From: Sphingomonas sp. YR710
GTDB taxonomy: Bacteria; Pseudomonadota; Alphaproteobacteria; Sphingomonadales; Sphingomonadaceae
Direction of reading: 5' to 3'
DNA: 64,000 nt
Assembly: GCF_900101455.1 (NCBI RefSeq)
Contig: NZ_FMZJ01000013.1
Location: 62,001-126,000 of the forward strand
Program-made: the position numbers and the translations under genes
Shown: in pieces, positions 8,063 to 16,614 of the stretch
Position numbering within the stretch: position 1 is the first letter of the stretch
Layout of the letters: every line of letters starts with the position of its first letter
Notes under the pieces: model-generated
The model's database searches: none
Told to the model about the DNA's origin: nothing
What the model saw: the letters and a program-made list of their open reading frames with translations, nothing else

Positions 8063-8929
8063 CTACAGCGCGACACCCACTGTGACCGTGGCGGTATAGC
8101 CGGCGGTCGTATTGCCCGTCATCGCCGGTGTCTGCGCGGCGATCTGCGCGGATGTGTTGTCGCCGAACACATTGTCGGTCGCGGTCGTGATGGCGGACAG
8201 GTTGCTCGCGCTCTGCGTGTAGCCGCCGCTCGAATAGACCGCGCTGCAGATGTCGCGCGGCATGGCAAGCTGGGTGGTGAGCACGGATGCGCGGCCGCTG
8301 GTCGCGGCGGCAAGGCTCGAGAAGATCTCGAGGTGGATGTGCGGATAGCGGCCCGAATAGCATCCCGGGAAGATCGTCGTGAAGGTCACCTGCCCGTTGC
8401 CATCGGTGACGAGCACGCCGCGCAGATAGCTTTCGGCCGGCACCGAGTAGAGCGAATAACTGCCGTTCTGGTCGCAATGCCACAGATAGATCGCATAGCC
8501 CGATAGCGGCAGGCAGCTGTTGTTGACGTTGACCAGGGTGAGCGTGAGCTTCACCTGTACGCCGGCCGCGACGGTGGTTGAACTGATGAAGCTCGCGCGG
8601 ATATCGCTGCGGACGATCCCGCTCAGGGTCAGCACGTTGCTGGTCGATCCGCTCGACGAATTGGTGCCGTCGGCGGGGTAGGGGCCGGCGGTTTCGGTCG
8701 GATCGGCGATGCAGGCGCCGCTGCTGCTCGTGGTGGTTGTCGTCGTGCCGGTCGTCGTACTGCCGGTGGACGTGGTGGAGCTGGTGGTGCTGGTCGATGC
8801 GGTGGTCGCCGTGGTCGAACTGCTGGCAGTCGAGCTGTCGTCGCCGCCGCATCCGGCCAGCAAGGCCGTCGAGCCGACACTCGCGAGCCAGCCGAGCGCC
8901 TGCCGGCGGCCCAGAATCTGCCTGGCCAT
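8063..8929 (-). CDS. Intradiol ring-cleavage dioxygenase-like lipoprotein
   Basis: A 288-residue exported protein related to the beta subunit of protocatechuate 3,4-dioxygenase. The signal region has two arginines (GRRQALGWLASVG) before a hydrophobic stretch and a lipobox LLAGC, so it may use Tat and be lipid-anchored. A ~40-residue, almost pure Ser/Thr linker follows. The catalytic fold opens with TETAGPYPADG and keeps YLWHCDQNGSYSLY and FPGCYSGRYPHIHLEIF, which supply candidate Fe(III) ligands (two Tyr and the HIH pair). Such secreted forms occur widely, with unproven substrates. The start at 8929 was chosen over 8983 because it fits the signal peptide. Confidence 0.85.
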   Translation of the reverse strand: MARQILGRRQALGWLASVGSTALLAGCGGDDSSTASSSTTATTASTSTTSSTTSTGSTTTGTTTTTTSSSGACIADPTETAGPYPADGTNSSSGSTSNVLTLSGIVRSDIRASFISSTTVAAGVQVKLTLTLVNVNNSCLPLSGYAIYLWHCDQNGSYSLYSVPAESYLRGVLVTDGNGQVTFTTIFPGCYSGRYPHIHLEIFSSLAAATSGRASVLTTQLAMPRDICSAVYSSGGYTQSASNLSAITTATDNVFGDNTSAQIAAQTPAMTGNTTAGYTATVTVGVAL

Positions 8930-9131
8930 GATCGTCAGGTCATGTGCAAGTCCCTGATCATGGTCGTCACCATCACGCATCATTATCGCTCCTTCGGCAT
9001 TGCCCGCCCCGACGGTCGCGTCGGCGGGGTCACTGTCGCGAAGCGGATTTGCGTGCGAATTTCGCTAATGTTGCGTGGACGTCATCGCCTGCAACCCGCC
9101 GCCATATCGCGGCGGCGGGCAGGTCGTGTGA

Positions 9132-9503
9132 TTATCGCTCGCCGCGGCCGAGGGGCCGCGCTGAGGAAATCTTGTCGTCCATGTTGATGTCGCTCAGGTG
9201 GCGGACGGAGCGCCGAATGACCTCGCACCGGCCACGAAAATCATCGTCCACGCAGACGAGCCAGCGACCGCTTTCGATCGAGATCGACGAAATCTTGTCG
9301 TTGATGTCGAATTCACGCATGCTCGGCACGGGCCGGTCCACGGTGATGCTCCGGCCTTCGAACTTGTCCTTGACGAAGAAGGTTGCGCGAGGCCGGCCAT
9401 AGTCGCCACGGCTATCGTCATAATCCCCACGATCGCGGGCAATCGCTGCCGGCGCGATCGCCAGGACCGACAGGGCCGCCACAGCGCTTACGAGCTTATT
9501 CAT
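9132..9503 (-). CDS. Beta/gamma-crystallin-like exported protein
   Basis: A 123-residue protein with a Sec signal peptide (MNKLVSAVAALSVLAIAPAAIA) and a mature domain with two Greek-key-like repeats. FFVKDKFEGRSITVDRPVPS and the later CVDDDFRGRCEVI segment are each followed by a DINxxDKISS motif (FDINDKISSISIE, INMDDKISSARP). This two-motif pattern is that of beta/gamma-crystallin or I36-like inhibitor domains, often Ca2+-binding. Two cysteines flank the second motif. A start seven codons upstream is possible. The role may be in the envelope or in stress protection, but this is not shown by the sequence. Confidence 0.78.
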   Translation of the reverse strand: MNKLVSAVAALSVLAIAPAAIARDRGDYDDSRGDYGRPRATFFVKDKFEGRSITVDRPVPSMREFDINDKISSISIESGRWLVCVDDDFRGRCEVIRRSVRHLSDINMDDKISSARPLGRGER

Positions 9504-9627
9504 ATGTCCTCCACCATCAAACATTCGGCCGGTCCTTCACGGCAGCCGGCTCGAGATGGCCTAACATCTACCTCATGTCGCACGGATGAACCGCTCAGGC
9601 AGGGTGGCGAAGATCAGCGATTCGGCA

Positions 9628-10524
9628 TCAAAGCTGGGGTTCGGGTTCGGTCACCGGCGGATGCAGCAGCAGCTTCCTGACCCTGCGTTCGTCCGCTTCG
9701 ATGATTTCCAGCCGCCATCCGCTTGCATGCTCGACGATTTCGCCGGCCTGCGGAACATGGCCGGCCAGGGCCGAAGCGAGCCCGCCGAGCGTGTCGACAT
9801 CCTCGTCGATATCGGCGAGTCGCGGGTCGATCGTCTTGGCGACATCTTCGAGTTCGGCGCGCGCATCGGCGGACCAGATCGAATCGTCGAGCGGGATCAG
9901 CAACTCTTCGCTTTCCTCGTCATGCTCGTCCTCGATCTTGCCGACGATTTCCTCGACCAGATCCTCGATCGTCACCAGCCCGTCGGTCCCGGTATATTCA
10001 TTGAGCACGATCGCCAGATGCGTCCGGTGCTCGCGCATTTCGGCGAGCAGATCGATGATCCGCATCGATGTCGGCACATATCGCGGCTGGCGGATTAGCG
10101 GCGCGATCGTGGCCGGGCGCGGCGCATCGGTGGCGATGATCTTGAACACGTCCTTGACGTGTACCATGCCGATCACATGATCGAGGTCTTCGCGATAGAC
10201 CGGTAGCCGGCTATGTTCGGCCTCGGCAAAGCGGGCGACCAGATCCGCGAAGCAGGTCGTCTCCGGTACCGCGACGATCTCGCCGCGCGGCACGCCGATG
10301 TCGCCGACCGTGCGTTCGCCGAAATGCAGGATGTTGCGGAGCATTTCGCGTTCGGCGGACGAGAGATCATCCTCCTCGCCCGGGCCTTCGCCCTCATGTT
10401 CCTCGATCGCTTCTTCGATCTGGTCGCGCAGGCTGGGCTCATGCTCTTGTCCGAAGAGCGCGCGCAGACTGCGCCAAAATCGTCCGCCGCCGTCCGCGGC
10501 GCTGCTACTATGGTCGTCGGGCAT
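9628..10524 (-). CDS. corC: CBS-pair/CorC-HlyC domain protein (YbeX/CorC family)
   Basis: A 298-residue cytosolic protein with two CBS motifs (about 75-135 and 140-195) and a C-terminal CorC_HlyC transporter-associated domain (about 210-285, with DVDTLGGLASALAGHVPQAGE). The acidic N-terminal part (EEAIEEHEGEGPGEEDD) is usual. It has no membrane DUF21 domain, so it is the soluble YbeX/CorC type, linked to Mg2+/Co2+ efflux and, in Escherichia coli, to ribosome maturation. It lies downstream of ybeY and phoH in the conserved miaB-phoH-ybeY-corC order; the usual next gene lnt is not here. Confidence 0.9.
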   Translation of the reverse strand: MPDDHSSSAADGGGRFWRSLRALFGQEHEPSLRDQIEEAIEEHEGEGPGEEDDLSSAEREMLRNILHFGERTVGDIGVPRGEIVAVPETTCFADLVARFAEAEHSRLPVYREDLDHVIGMVHVKDVFKIIATDAPRPATIAPLIRQPRYVPTSMRIIDLLAEMREHRTHLAIVLNEYTGTDGLVTIEDLVEEIVGKIEDEHDEESEELLIPLDDSIWSADARAELEDVAKTIDPRLADIDEDVDTLGGLASALAGHVPQAGEIVEHASGWRLEIIEADERRVRKLLLHPPVTEPEPQL

Positions 10525-10596
10525 GTTGGTCGTGGGTCACCCTGTTGGATCGCGGAAGCGGTATCCGAAACCTCGCCCCTTCGGCAACGAAGAAGT

Positions 10597-11106
10597 TCAT
10601 TCTTCCGTCACGACATAGGGATCGCCGATGTCGAGCGTGGCCAGCGCGGTGCGCTCCAGATCCTCCATCGCCTCGGCTTCCTCGTCGATCATATGGTCGA
10701 AACCGAGCAGGTGGAGCGTGCCGTGGACGATCAGGTGGGTGGCGTGGATCTCGGTTGCGACGCCCTTTTCGGCGGCCTCGCGTTCGCAGACCCCGCGCGC
10801 GAGGATGATGTCGCCGAGCAGCACTTCGCCATCGTCGCTGTTGGCCAGCGTCTCCAGCAGGTCATCCTGCACCATCGGGAAGGACAGGACGTTGGTCGGC
10901 TTGTCCTTCTGCCGGTAGGTGGCGTTGAGGGTTTTGACCTCGTCATCCTCGGTCAGCCGGATCGAGATTTCGGCGGCATAAGATGCGGTGATGATGTCGG
11001 CATAAGGCGTAACCCCGATCGCGGCTTCCACCGCGCGGGTGCCCAGCGCCTCCCAGTCGATCGATTCGGACCAGCCGGGTTCGAGCTGGACGGCGACTTC
11101 AATCAT
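10597..11106 (-). CDS. ybeY: Endoribonuclease YbeY (rRNA maturation)
   Basis: A 169-residue metal-dependent endoribonuclease needed for 16S rRNA 3' maturation and ribosome quality control. The zinc site HGTLHLLGFDH (His128, His132, His138) is intact and the family motif TNVLSFP (71-77) is present. It sits between phoH and corC. A 143-bp gap containing a large inverted repeat separates it from phoH, so expression may be partly uncoupled from the genes upstream. Confidence 0.96.
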   Translation of the reverse strand: MIEVAVQLEPGWSESIDWEALGTRAVEAAIGVTPYADIITASYAAEISIRLTEDDEVKTLNATYRQKDKPTNVLSFPMVQDDLLETLANSDDGEVLLGDIILARGVCEREAAEKGVATEIHATHLIVHGTLHLLGFDHMIDEEAEAMEDLERTALATLDIGDPYVVTEE

Positions 11107-11123
11107 GGCGGGTGAACCAGATT

Positions 11124-11237
11124 AAGCCCCTCCCCTTCAGGGGAGGGGTTAGGGCGGGGCCTACCCTCCCAACCAACATTGCGCTTGGTGAGATCCGGAG
11201 GCCCCACCCTAACCCCTCCCCTGAAGGGGAGGGGCTT
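11124..11237. repeat. Paired palindromic repeats in inverted orientation (ybeY-phoH gap)
   Basis: Arms 11124-11162 and 11199-11237 are reverse complements at 38 of 39 positions. Each arm also contains its own hairpin, CCCCTCCCCTTCAGGGGAGG. The 36 bases between the arms have no clear feature. The array can fold as one long stem or as two small hairpins. It resembles the BIME-like pairs of REP sequences common between genes in sphingomonads, and could attenuate or stabilise the phoH-ybeY transcript. Confidence 0.8.
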
Positions 11238-11249
11238 TTAAGGTCGCGC

Positions 11250-12263
11250 TCAATCACCGTCCGGCCCCTCATAAGCCTGCACGATCCGGCCCACCACCGG
11301 ATGGCGGACGACATCGGCCGCGCCGAAGCGCACCGTCGCGATCCCGTCGATGCCCTCCAGTTTCGCCACCGCATCCGCGAGGCCCGACTTGCCGATATCG
11401 GGCAAATCGATCTGCCGCGGATCGCCGCACACGACCATGCGGCTGTTCTGGCCGAAGCGGGTGAGGAACATCTTCATCTGCGCGGGGGTGGTGTTCTGCG
11501 CCTCATCGAGGATCACAAAGGCATCGCCGAGCGTGCGGCCGCGCATGAAGGCGATCGGGGCGATTTCGATCTCGCCCGAGGCCAGCCGCCGCTCGACTTG
11601 TTCGTTCGGGAGCATGTCGTACAGCGCGTCGTAGAGCGGGCGCAGATAGGGATCGACCTTCTCCTTCATGTCGCCGGGCAGGAAGCCCAGCCGCTCGCCC
11701 GCCTCGACCGCGGGCCGCGACAGGATCAGCCGTTCGACGGTGCCGGTGATGAGCTGCTGCACCGCCTGCGCGACCGCGAGATAGGTCTTGCCGGTCCCTG
11801 CCGGCCCGAGCGCGAAGATGATGTCCGACTTGTTCAGCGCCTCCATATAGCGGATCTGCGTCGCCGATCGCGGCACGATCGTCTTCTTGCGGGTGCGGAT
11901 CATCACGCGCGGCGGATCGGAGACGTCGTTGCGCAGGATGCCATCAAGCGTCGGCTCGGCCGACATCGCGATCACCGCCTCGACCGCGCCGCTGTCGATA
12001 TCCTGTCCCTGGACGATTCGGTTGTAGAGCCCGCTCAGAACCTCACGGGCCCTCGCGGCGGCGCTGGCTTCGCCCTCGATCTGCAGCTTGTTGCCGCGTG
12101 CGGCGATATAGACTCCCAGCCGGTTTTCGATGGCGACCAGATTCTGGTCGAATTCGCCGAACAAGCGGCCAAGAAGCTGGGGTCTGTCGAAGAGTATCTC
12201 GAGCCGGGCGCGATCTCCGGCCTGCGCTTGGACTGGCTTGCGCGACATATATTGCGGCAACAT
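11250..12263 (-). CDS. phoH: PhoH family ATPase
   Basis: A 337-residue PhoH-like (YbeZ) protein, a predicted ATP-dependent RNA helicase partner of YbeY. An N-terminal KH-like region (about 20-110) precedes the P-loop domain, with Walker A GPAGTGKT (153-160) and Walker [10 protein letters not shown], then the sensor-like [12 protein letters not shown]. The start at 12263 is preceded by AGGAAAAGG; another ATG lies five codons in. It is flanked by miaB and ybeY, the conserved order. Confidence 0.95.
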   Translation of the reverse strand: MLPQYMSRKPVQAQAGDRARLEILFDRPQLLGRLFGEFDQNLVAIENRLGVYIAARGNKLQIEGEASAAARAREVLSGLYNRIVQGQDIDSGAVEAVIAMSAEPTLDGILRNDVSDPPRVMIRTRKKTIVPRSATQIRYMEALNKSDIIFALGPAGTGKTYLAVAQAVQQLITGTVERLILSRPAVEAGERLGFLPGDMKEKVDPYLRPLYDALYDMLPNEQVERRLASGEIEIAPIAFMRGRTLGDAFVILDEAQNTTPAQMKMFLTRFGQNSRMVVCGDPRQIDLPDIGKSGLADAVAKLEGIDGIATVRFGAADVVRHPVVGRIVQAYEGPDGD

Positions 12264-12366
12264 CCTTTTCCTGCCCCGACCCGCCGGGAAGGCGGGACTC
12301 GGATGGGCAAGGCGAATGTAGCCTGTATTGCCGCCAAGCGAAGGGGAAATACGGGCCGGTCGCCGA

Positions 12367-13707
12367 TCAGGCGGCGACCTGTTGCTCCGCGAGCACGCCG
12401 TTTAGACTGTTCGGGCCCGCCGAGACGATCTCCGCCGTCACCAGCTCGCCGATCGCGGCCGCGGTTTCGACCACCACCGACTGCAGCCAGGGCGACTTGC
12501 CGATGCGCTGGCCGGCTTTCTTGCCGTTGCGTTCGATCAGGATCTCGGTGCGGCGGCCGACGAGGGCGGCGTTGAACGCCTGCTGCTGCTCGTTGATCAA
12601 GGCTTGTAGCCGCTGGAGCCGTTCGTCCATCAGTTCGGGCGCGACCTGATCGGCCATCGTCGCGGCTGGAGTGCCGGCGCGCGGACTATATTTGAAGCTG
12701 AACGCCTGTGCATGTTTGACCGCGCGAACGATGTCGAGCGTCGCTTCGAAATCGGCGTCGGTCTCACCGGGGAAGCCGACGATGAAATCGCCGGACAAGG
12801 CGATATCGGGCCGCACCGCGCGGACACGGTCGATGATCGCCAGATAGGAATCGCGCGTATGGCTGCGGTTCATTGCCTTGAGGATGCGATCCGATCCCGA
12901 TTGCACCGGCAGATGCAGGAAGGGCATCAACGTCTCGACGTCGCCATGCGCCGCGATCAGGCCTTCGGTCATGTCGTTCGGATGGCTGGTCATATAACGG
13001 ATCCGGGCGAGGCCGGGCAGTCCGTCGAGGGCGCGGATCAACCCATCGAGGCCATGGCGGCGTCCGGCGTCATCGTCGCCGGCCCAGGCGTTGACGTTCT
13101 GGCCCAGCAGGGTGATCTCGCGCGCGCCGGCATCGATCAAAGCCTTCGCCTCGTCGACGATCGCGCCCCAGGGCCGCGAAACCTCGGCGCCGCGCGTGTA
13201 GGGTACGACGCAATAGGTGCAGAATTTGTCGCAGCCTTCCTGCACCGTCAGGAAGGCGGTCGGCCCCTGTTTCCGGCGTTTGGGCAGGCTCTCGAACTTG
13301 GAAATCGCCGGCATATCGGTGTCGAGCGCCTTGCGGCCCGCGGCGGCGTCCGCCACCAGCGCCGGCAGGTTGTGATAGGCCTGCGGGCCCACGACGATAT
13401 CGACGGCCGGCGCGCGGCGCGGAATCTCGCCGCCCTCGGCCTGGGCGACGCAGCCGGCGACCGCGATCATCGGCTGCTGGCGCCCGCGCGATTGCTTCAC
13501 GATGCGCCCGATATCCGAATAGACCTTTTCGGCGGCCTTCTCGCGAATGTGGCAGGTGTTGAGCACCACCAGATCGGCCTCGTCGGCGCTGGCAGCCATC
13601 GTCAGCCCGTCGGCTTCGAGCAGTTCGGCCATGCGTGCGCCGTCATAGACGTTCATCTGGCAGCCGAACGACTTGACGTGAAAGCTCTTGGGGGCGGGTT
13701 TGCTCAT
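12367..13707 (-). CDS. miaB: tRNA-2-methylthio-N6-dimethylallyladenosine synthase
   Basis: A 446-residue radical-SAM methylthiotransferase that adds ms2 to i6A37 in tRNA. The N-terminal UPF0004 domain keeps its three auxiliary-cluster cysteines (Cys16, Cys52, Cys86) and the radical-SAM motif CDKFCTYC has Cys159, Cys163 and Cys166. A C-terminal TRAM domain covers about residues 375-440. The start at 13707 (MSKPAPKSF) is preferred; the frame continues to a TTG at 13737 that overlaps the plsC stop codon, so a coupled TTG start is possible. Confidence 0.96.
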   Translation of the reverse strand: MSKPAPKSFHVKSFGCQMNVYDGARMAELLEADGLTMAASADEADLVVLNTCHIREKAAEKVYSDIGRIVKQSRGRQQPMIAVAGCVAQAEGGEIPRRAPAVDIVVGPQAYHNLPALVADAAAGRKALDTDMPAISKFESLPKRRKQGPTAFLTVQEGCDKFCTYCVVPYTRGAEVSRPWGAIVDEAKALIDAGAREITLLGQNVNAWAGDDDAGRRHGLDGLIRALDGLPGLARIRYMTSHPNDMTEGLIAAHGDVETLMPFLHLPVQSGSDRILKAMNRSHTRDSYLAIIDRVRAVRPDIALSGDFIVGFPGETDADFEATLDIVRAVKHAQAFSFKYSPRAGTPAATMADQVAPELMDERLQRLQALINEQQQAFNAALVGRRTEILIERNGKKAGQRIGKSPWLQSVVVETAAAIGELVTAEIVSAGPNSLNGVLAEQQVAA

Positions 13708-13733
13708 GCGCGCGCCTATAAGCGAACCCGCGC

Positions 13734-14456
13734 TCAAGCGGAAGCGGTGAGCGCCTGTTCGATCGCGGCCTGTGCGTGCGCGGCCAGTTGTTTGCGATCG
13801 GTGGACGGGGGCAAAGGCGGCAGGAAGTGGAGCCGAACCGTCAGCCGGCCGCGCCGGCCCAGCACCTTCGCGGCATTGGGGCCGAGCGGTTCGTCGCCGC
13901 TCCAGGCGATCTCGGCGGCAACCGGCCCATAATCGATCGCAACCGGCTGAACGGCGATGTCCGCCGGCGGTGGCGCTACCGATGCGAATAATGCCGGCCG
14001 GAACGGGAAAAGCGCGCGCCCGTCATTGGTGGTGCCCTCGGGGAACAGGGTGATCGGTTTTCCCACGATCAGCGCCTCGCCGATCTGATCCGCCTGGCCG
14101 CGCGCGGCGCGCCGGCTTTCGCGGTCGACGAAAATCGTGCCGCCGATCCGCGCGATCATGCCCACAAGCGGCCAGCCCGCGATGTCGCTCTTGGCGATGA
14201 ACCCCGCGCCCGTCGCCCCGCCGAGCGCCAATATGTCGAGCCAGCTCAGGTGATTGGCGACATAGAGCACATTGGCCGCGACAGGCCGGCCCACCACTTG
14301 CACATCCAGGCCCATCGCGCGGCCGAAATGCCGGAGGAAGAAGCGCGGCCAGGGGCTGTGGCGGCGGAGCAGCCGGGCGGTGCCATGGCCCGCGAAACAG
14401 AAGCCCAGGATCGCGACGCCGCAGGTCGCCCGCGTGATAAACCGCAGTCGCCGCAT
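13734..14456 (-). CDS. plsC: Lysophospholipid (1-acyl-glycerol-3-phosphate) acyltransferase
   Basis: A 240-residue membrane-associated PlsC-family acyltransferase in phospholipid synthesis. The catalytic NHLSWLD (NHX4D) motif and the phosphate-binding FPEGTT motif are present, with an N-terminal hydrophobic segment. It lies 6 bp downstream of fur and next to miaB, a common alphaproteobacterial arrangement. Whether it makes phosphatidic acid or acylates another lysolipid (for example ornithine lipid) is not decided by sequence alone. Confidence 0.88.
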   Translation of the reverse strand: MRRLRFITRATCGVAILGFCFAGHGTARLLRRHSPWPRFFLRHFGRAMGLDVQVVGRPVAANVLYVANHLSWLDILALGGATGAGFIAKSDIAGWPLVGMIARIGGTIFVDRESRRAARGQADQIGEALIVGKPITLFPEGTTNDGRALFPFRPALFASVAPPPADIAVQPVAIDYGPVAAEIAWSGDEPLGPNAAKVLGRRGRLTVRLHFLPPLPPSTDRKQLAAHAQAAIEQALTASA

Positions 14457-14462
14457 GTCGAC

Positions 14463-14885
14463 CTATTGCTTGCGGCTCAGCGAGACGCCGTACAACTCCA
14501 TGCGATGATCGACCAGGCGAAAGCCCAGCCGCTCGGCGATCCGCCGCTGCAATTCCTCCAGTTCGGGATCGACGAACTCCATGACATTGCCCGTCTCGAC
14601 ATCGATCAGGTGATCATGATGGGTTTCGGCGGCGGCCTCATAGCGCGCGCGACCGTCGCCGAAATCATGGCGTTCCAGGATGCCGGCTTCTTCGAACAGC
14701 CGGACGGTGCGATAGACGGTGGCGATCGAAATGCCCGGGTCGATGGCCGACGACCGCTGATGCAGCACTTCGACATCGGGATGATCCTCGGCGGCGGAGA
14801 GGACGCGGGCGATCACGCGACGCTGCTCCGTGATCCGCAGCCCCTTCTCCGCGCACAGCGTCTCGATATCGATCTTACGGTTCAT
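14463..14885 (-). CDS. fur: Fur family transcriptional regulator
   Basis: A 140-residue metal-responsive repressor. The winged helix (residues 1-85, recognition region SIATVYRTVRLFEEAGI) is followed by the dimerisation domain with metal ligands HHDHLID (89-95). There are no CxxC pairs, so the structural Zn site of E. coli Fur is missing, as in many alphaproteobacterial Fur/Mur proteins. It may respond to iron or manganese. It is the first gene before plsC, with a 6-bp gap. Confidence 0.9.
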   Translation of the reverse strand: MNRKIDIETLCAEKGLRITEQRRVIARVLSAAEDHPDVEVLHQRSSAIDPGISIATVYRTVRLFEEAGILERHDFGDGRARYEAAAETHHDHLIDVETGNVMEFVDPELEELQRRIAERLGFRLVDHRMELYGVSLSRKQ

Positions 14886-14993
14886 GGCAGCCTTGTCATG
14901 CGATAGCCGGATCAGCGTCGCATGAGGCCTAAAGAATTTTTGCCGTCAAAGGAAGGCGGGCGGGGACGGATATTCTCCGACCCCGCCTCTTTT

Positions 14994-15410
14994 CTAGGAG
15001 CGTGGGCCGCGCTTCGTGCCCAGCCCGATCTTCTTGGCGAGCGAACGGCGTTGCTCGGCATAGTTTGGCGCAACCATCGGATAGTCCGCCGCCAGGTTCC
15101 ATTTCGCCCGATATTGATCAGGGGTGAGCTGATAATGCGTCATCAGGTGACGCTTGAGCATCTTCAGCTTTTTCCCGTCTTCCAGGCACACGATATAATC
15201 GGGGCGAATCGAAGCACGGACCGAGACGGCGGGCTCCTGCTTTACTTCGGGTTCAACCAGCTCGTCGCCGAGTGTCGACAGGGCGTTGTGGACATTCTGG
15301 ATCAGCAGGGGAAGATCAGAAACAGCAACGCTGTTGTTGCTGACATGAGCGGATACGATATCGGCAGTGAGGGCGATCAGCGTGTCCGGCAAGTCATTGA
15401 TATCGGTCAT
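14994..15410 (-). CDS. MucR/Ros-type zinc-finger transcriptional regulator
   Basis: A 138-residue MucR family protein, global regulators (often of exopolysaccharide, motility and cell-cycle genes) in alphaproteobacteria. The zinc-finger-like core is C75-x2-D78-x9-H88-x3-H92 in VCLEDGKKLKMLKRHLMTH, so the second cysteine of the classic finger is aspartate. The basic tail KKIGLGTKRGPR is typical. It stands alone, with 108 bp to fur and 125 bp to rimI. Control of the surface polysaccharide genes at 18-39 kb is plausible but only inferred from the family. Confidence 0.92.
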   Translation of the reverse strand: MTDINDLPDTLIALTADIVSAHVSNNSVAVSDLPLLIQNVHNALSTLGDELVEPEVKQEPAVSVRASIRPDYIVCLEDGKKLKMLKRHLMTHYQLTPDQYRAKWNLAADYPMVAPNYAEQRRSLAKKIGLGTKRGPRS

Positions 15411-15535
15411 GTGAAGTGTCTTTCAATAAGCATGCTAGTCAAGTTTCAGGCTCTCCCCCAAAAAGCCACCGCTACACTCTGCGCTTTTTCGCGCTATATT
15501 GCAATGCTGTTTGCTACAAGTGACGGGGAACTGCG

Positions 15536-16000
15536 TCAGAGTGCACAAGATAATGTGAGGGCGTCGTAGACTGCGCCGTCTCGCCCCCGATAGTAACCTG
15601 AACGTCTACCGATCAACATGAACCCAGCATTTACATATAACTGCAAGGCGGGGTTATTATGCCGTACTTCAAGATGAATTTTGCTGGCTTGCTGTTCCCG
15701 GGCGATGCGGCTTGTTTGCTCAATCAAACGCAGACCTATTCCCAACCTACGGTGCGCAGGGCGGACGGCCAGCAGCAGCAGCTCGACTTCATCGACCGCG
15801 ATGCGATTGAGGGCGAAGCCCGCAGCTTCTCCGTCGTACCGGGCAAGGCTGAGCCACACGCCAGGCAGGCTGAGCATCGACAGGCTTTGCGACGCGGTCC
15901 AGGCCTCGCCGAAACCGGGGTCGAACGCGTCGTTCATCGTCAGCATCATTTCGTCGAGCGCCTCGGCGCCCGCTTCGCGAATATCGATGCGATCGGTCAT
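15536..16000 (-). CDS. rimI: Ribosomal-protein-alanine N-acetyltransferase-like GNAT
   Basis: A 154-residue GNAT acetyltransferase. The acetyl-CoA-binding segment LLAVRPAHRRLGIGLRLIEQ and the late HLEVRHNNPALQLYVNAGF region match RimI, which acetylates the N-terminus of ribosomal protein S18. It overlaps tsaB by 4 bp (ATGA), and tsaB-rimI is a widespread pair, which supports the call. Confidence 0.9.
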   Translation of the reverse strand: MTDRIDIREAGAEALDEMMLTMNDAFDPGFGEAWTASQSLSMLSLPGVWLSLARYDGEAAGFALNRIAVDEVELLLLAVRPAHRRLGIGLRLIEQTSRIAREQQASKIHLEVRHNNPALQLYVNAGFMLIGRRSGYYRGRDGAVYDALTLSCAL

Positions 16001-16614
16001 GTGGCGATCGGCTTTGCATCGGCACCGCGCCCGTAGATCGGCTGGGGTGGCAGATCGGCGCAGGACGGCGGCATCATCATGGCGTTGGCGGCATTCGGCA
16101 GCACATCATCCGCATCGCCCCACATCCGCGCGCCCGTGAGCATATGGGCGCCCGATCCGTGGATCCTTCTCTCACGAATTTGCGATGCGGCCTCGGCGGG
16201 CGTCAGCGATGCGAGATCGTTCAGCGGCGCGACCGGATCAGCCGAAAAGCGCTGCACGAAAATTTCGCCATGGCCGCCGATGACCGCTACGGCGATCGTC
16301 TCCCCGTTCATTGGTGCTGCCATCGCGGCGATCAGGCTCATCGATGAATAGCCGTGCACCGGCACCCCCCATCCGAAAGCCAGCGCCCGGGCGGCAGCGA
16401 TGCCGACGCGCACGCCGGTGAAGCTGCCCGGTCCGCAATCGACGAGGATGCGATCGGCTCGCCCGCCGCCGGGAAGCCCAGCGATCATCGGCATCAGCTG
16501 TTCGGAATGGCCCCGGCCGACGACATCATGGCGACCGGCGATGAGGCGGGCTCCGTCGAACAGAGCCACCGAGCAAGCGGCTGTGGCCGTATCGATAACG
16601 AGGCAGCTCGACAT
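15997..16614 (-). CDS. tsaB: tRNA threonylcarbamoyladenosine biosynthesis protein TsaB
   Basis: A 205-residue ASKHA-fold protein, partner of TsaD in making t6A37 in tRNAs. The N-terminal CLVIDTATAACSVALFD nucleotide-binding motif and the GPGSFTGVRVGIAAARAL signature are present. It starts one base inside the stop codon of the nitroreductase gene and overlaps rimI by 4 bp. Confidence 0.95.
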   Translation of the reverse strand: MSSCLVIDTATAACSVALFDGARLIAGRHDVVGRGHSEQLMPMIAGLPGGGRADRILVDCGPGSFTGVRVGIAAARALAFGWGVPVHGYSSMSLIAAMAAPMNGETIAVAVIGGHGEIFVQRFSADPVAPLNDLASLTPAEAASQIRERRIHGSGAHMLTGARMWGDADDVLPNAANAMMMPPSCADLPPQPIYGRGADAKPIAT

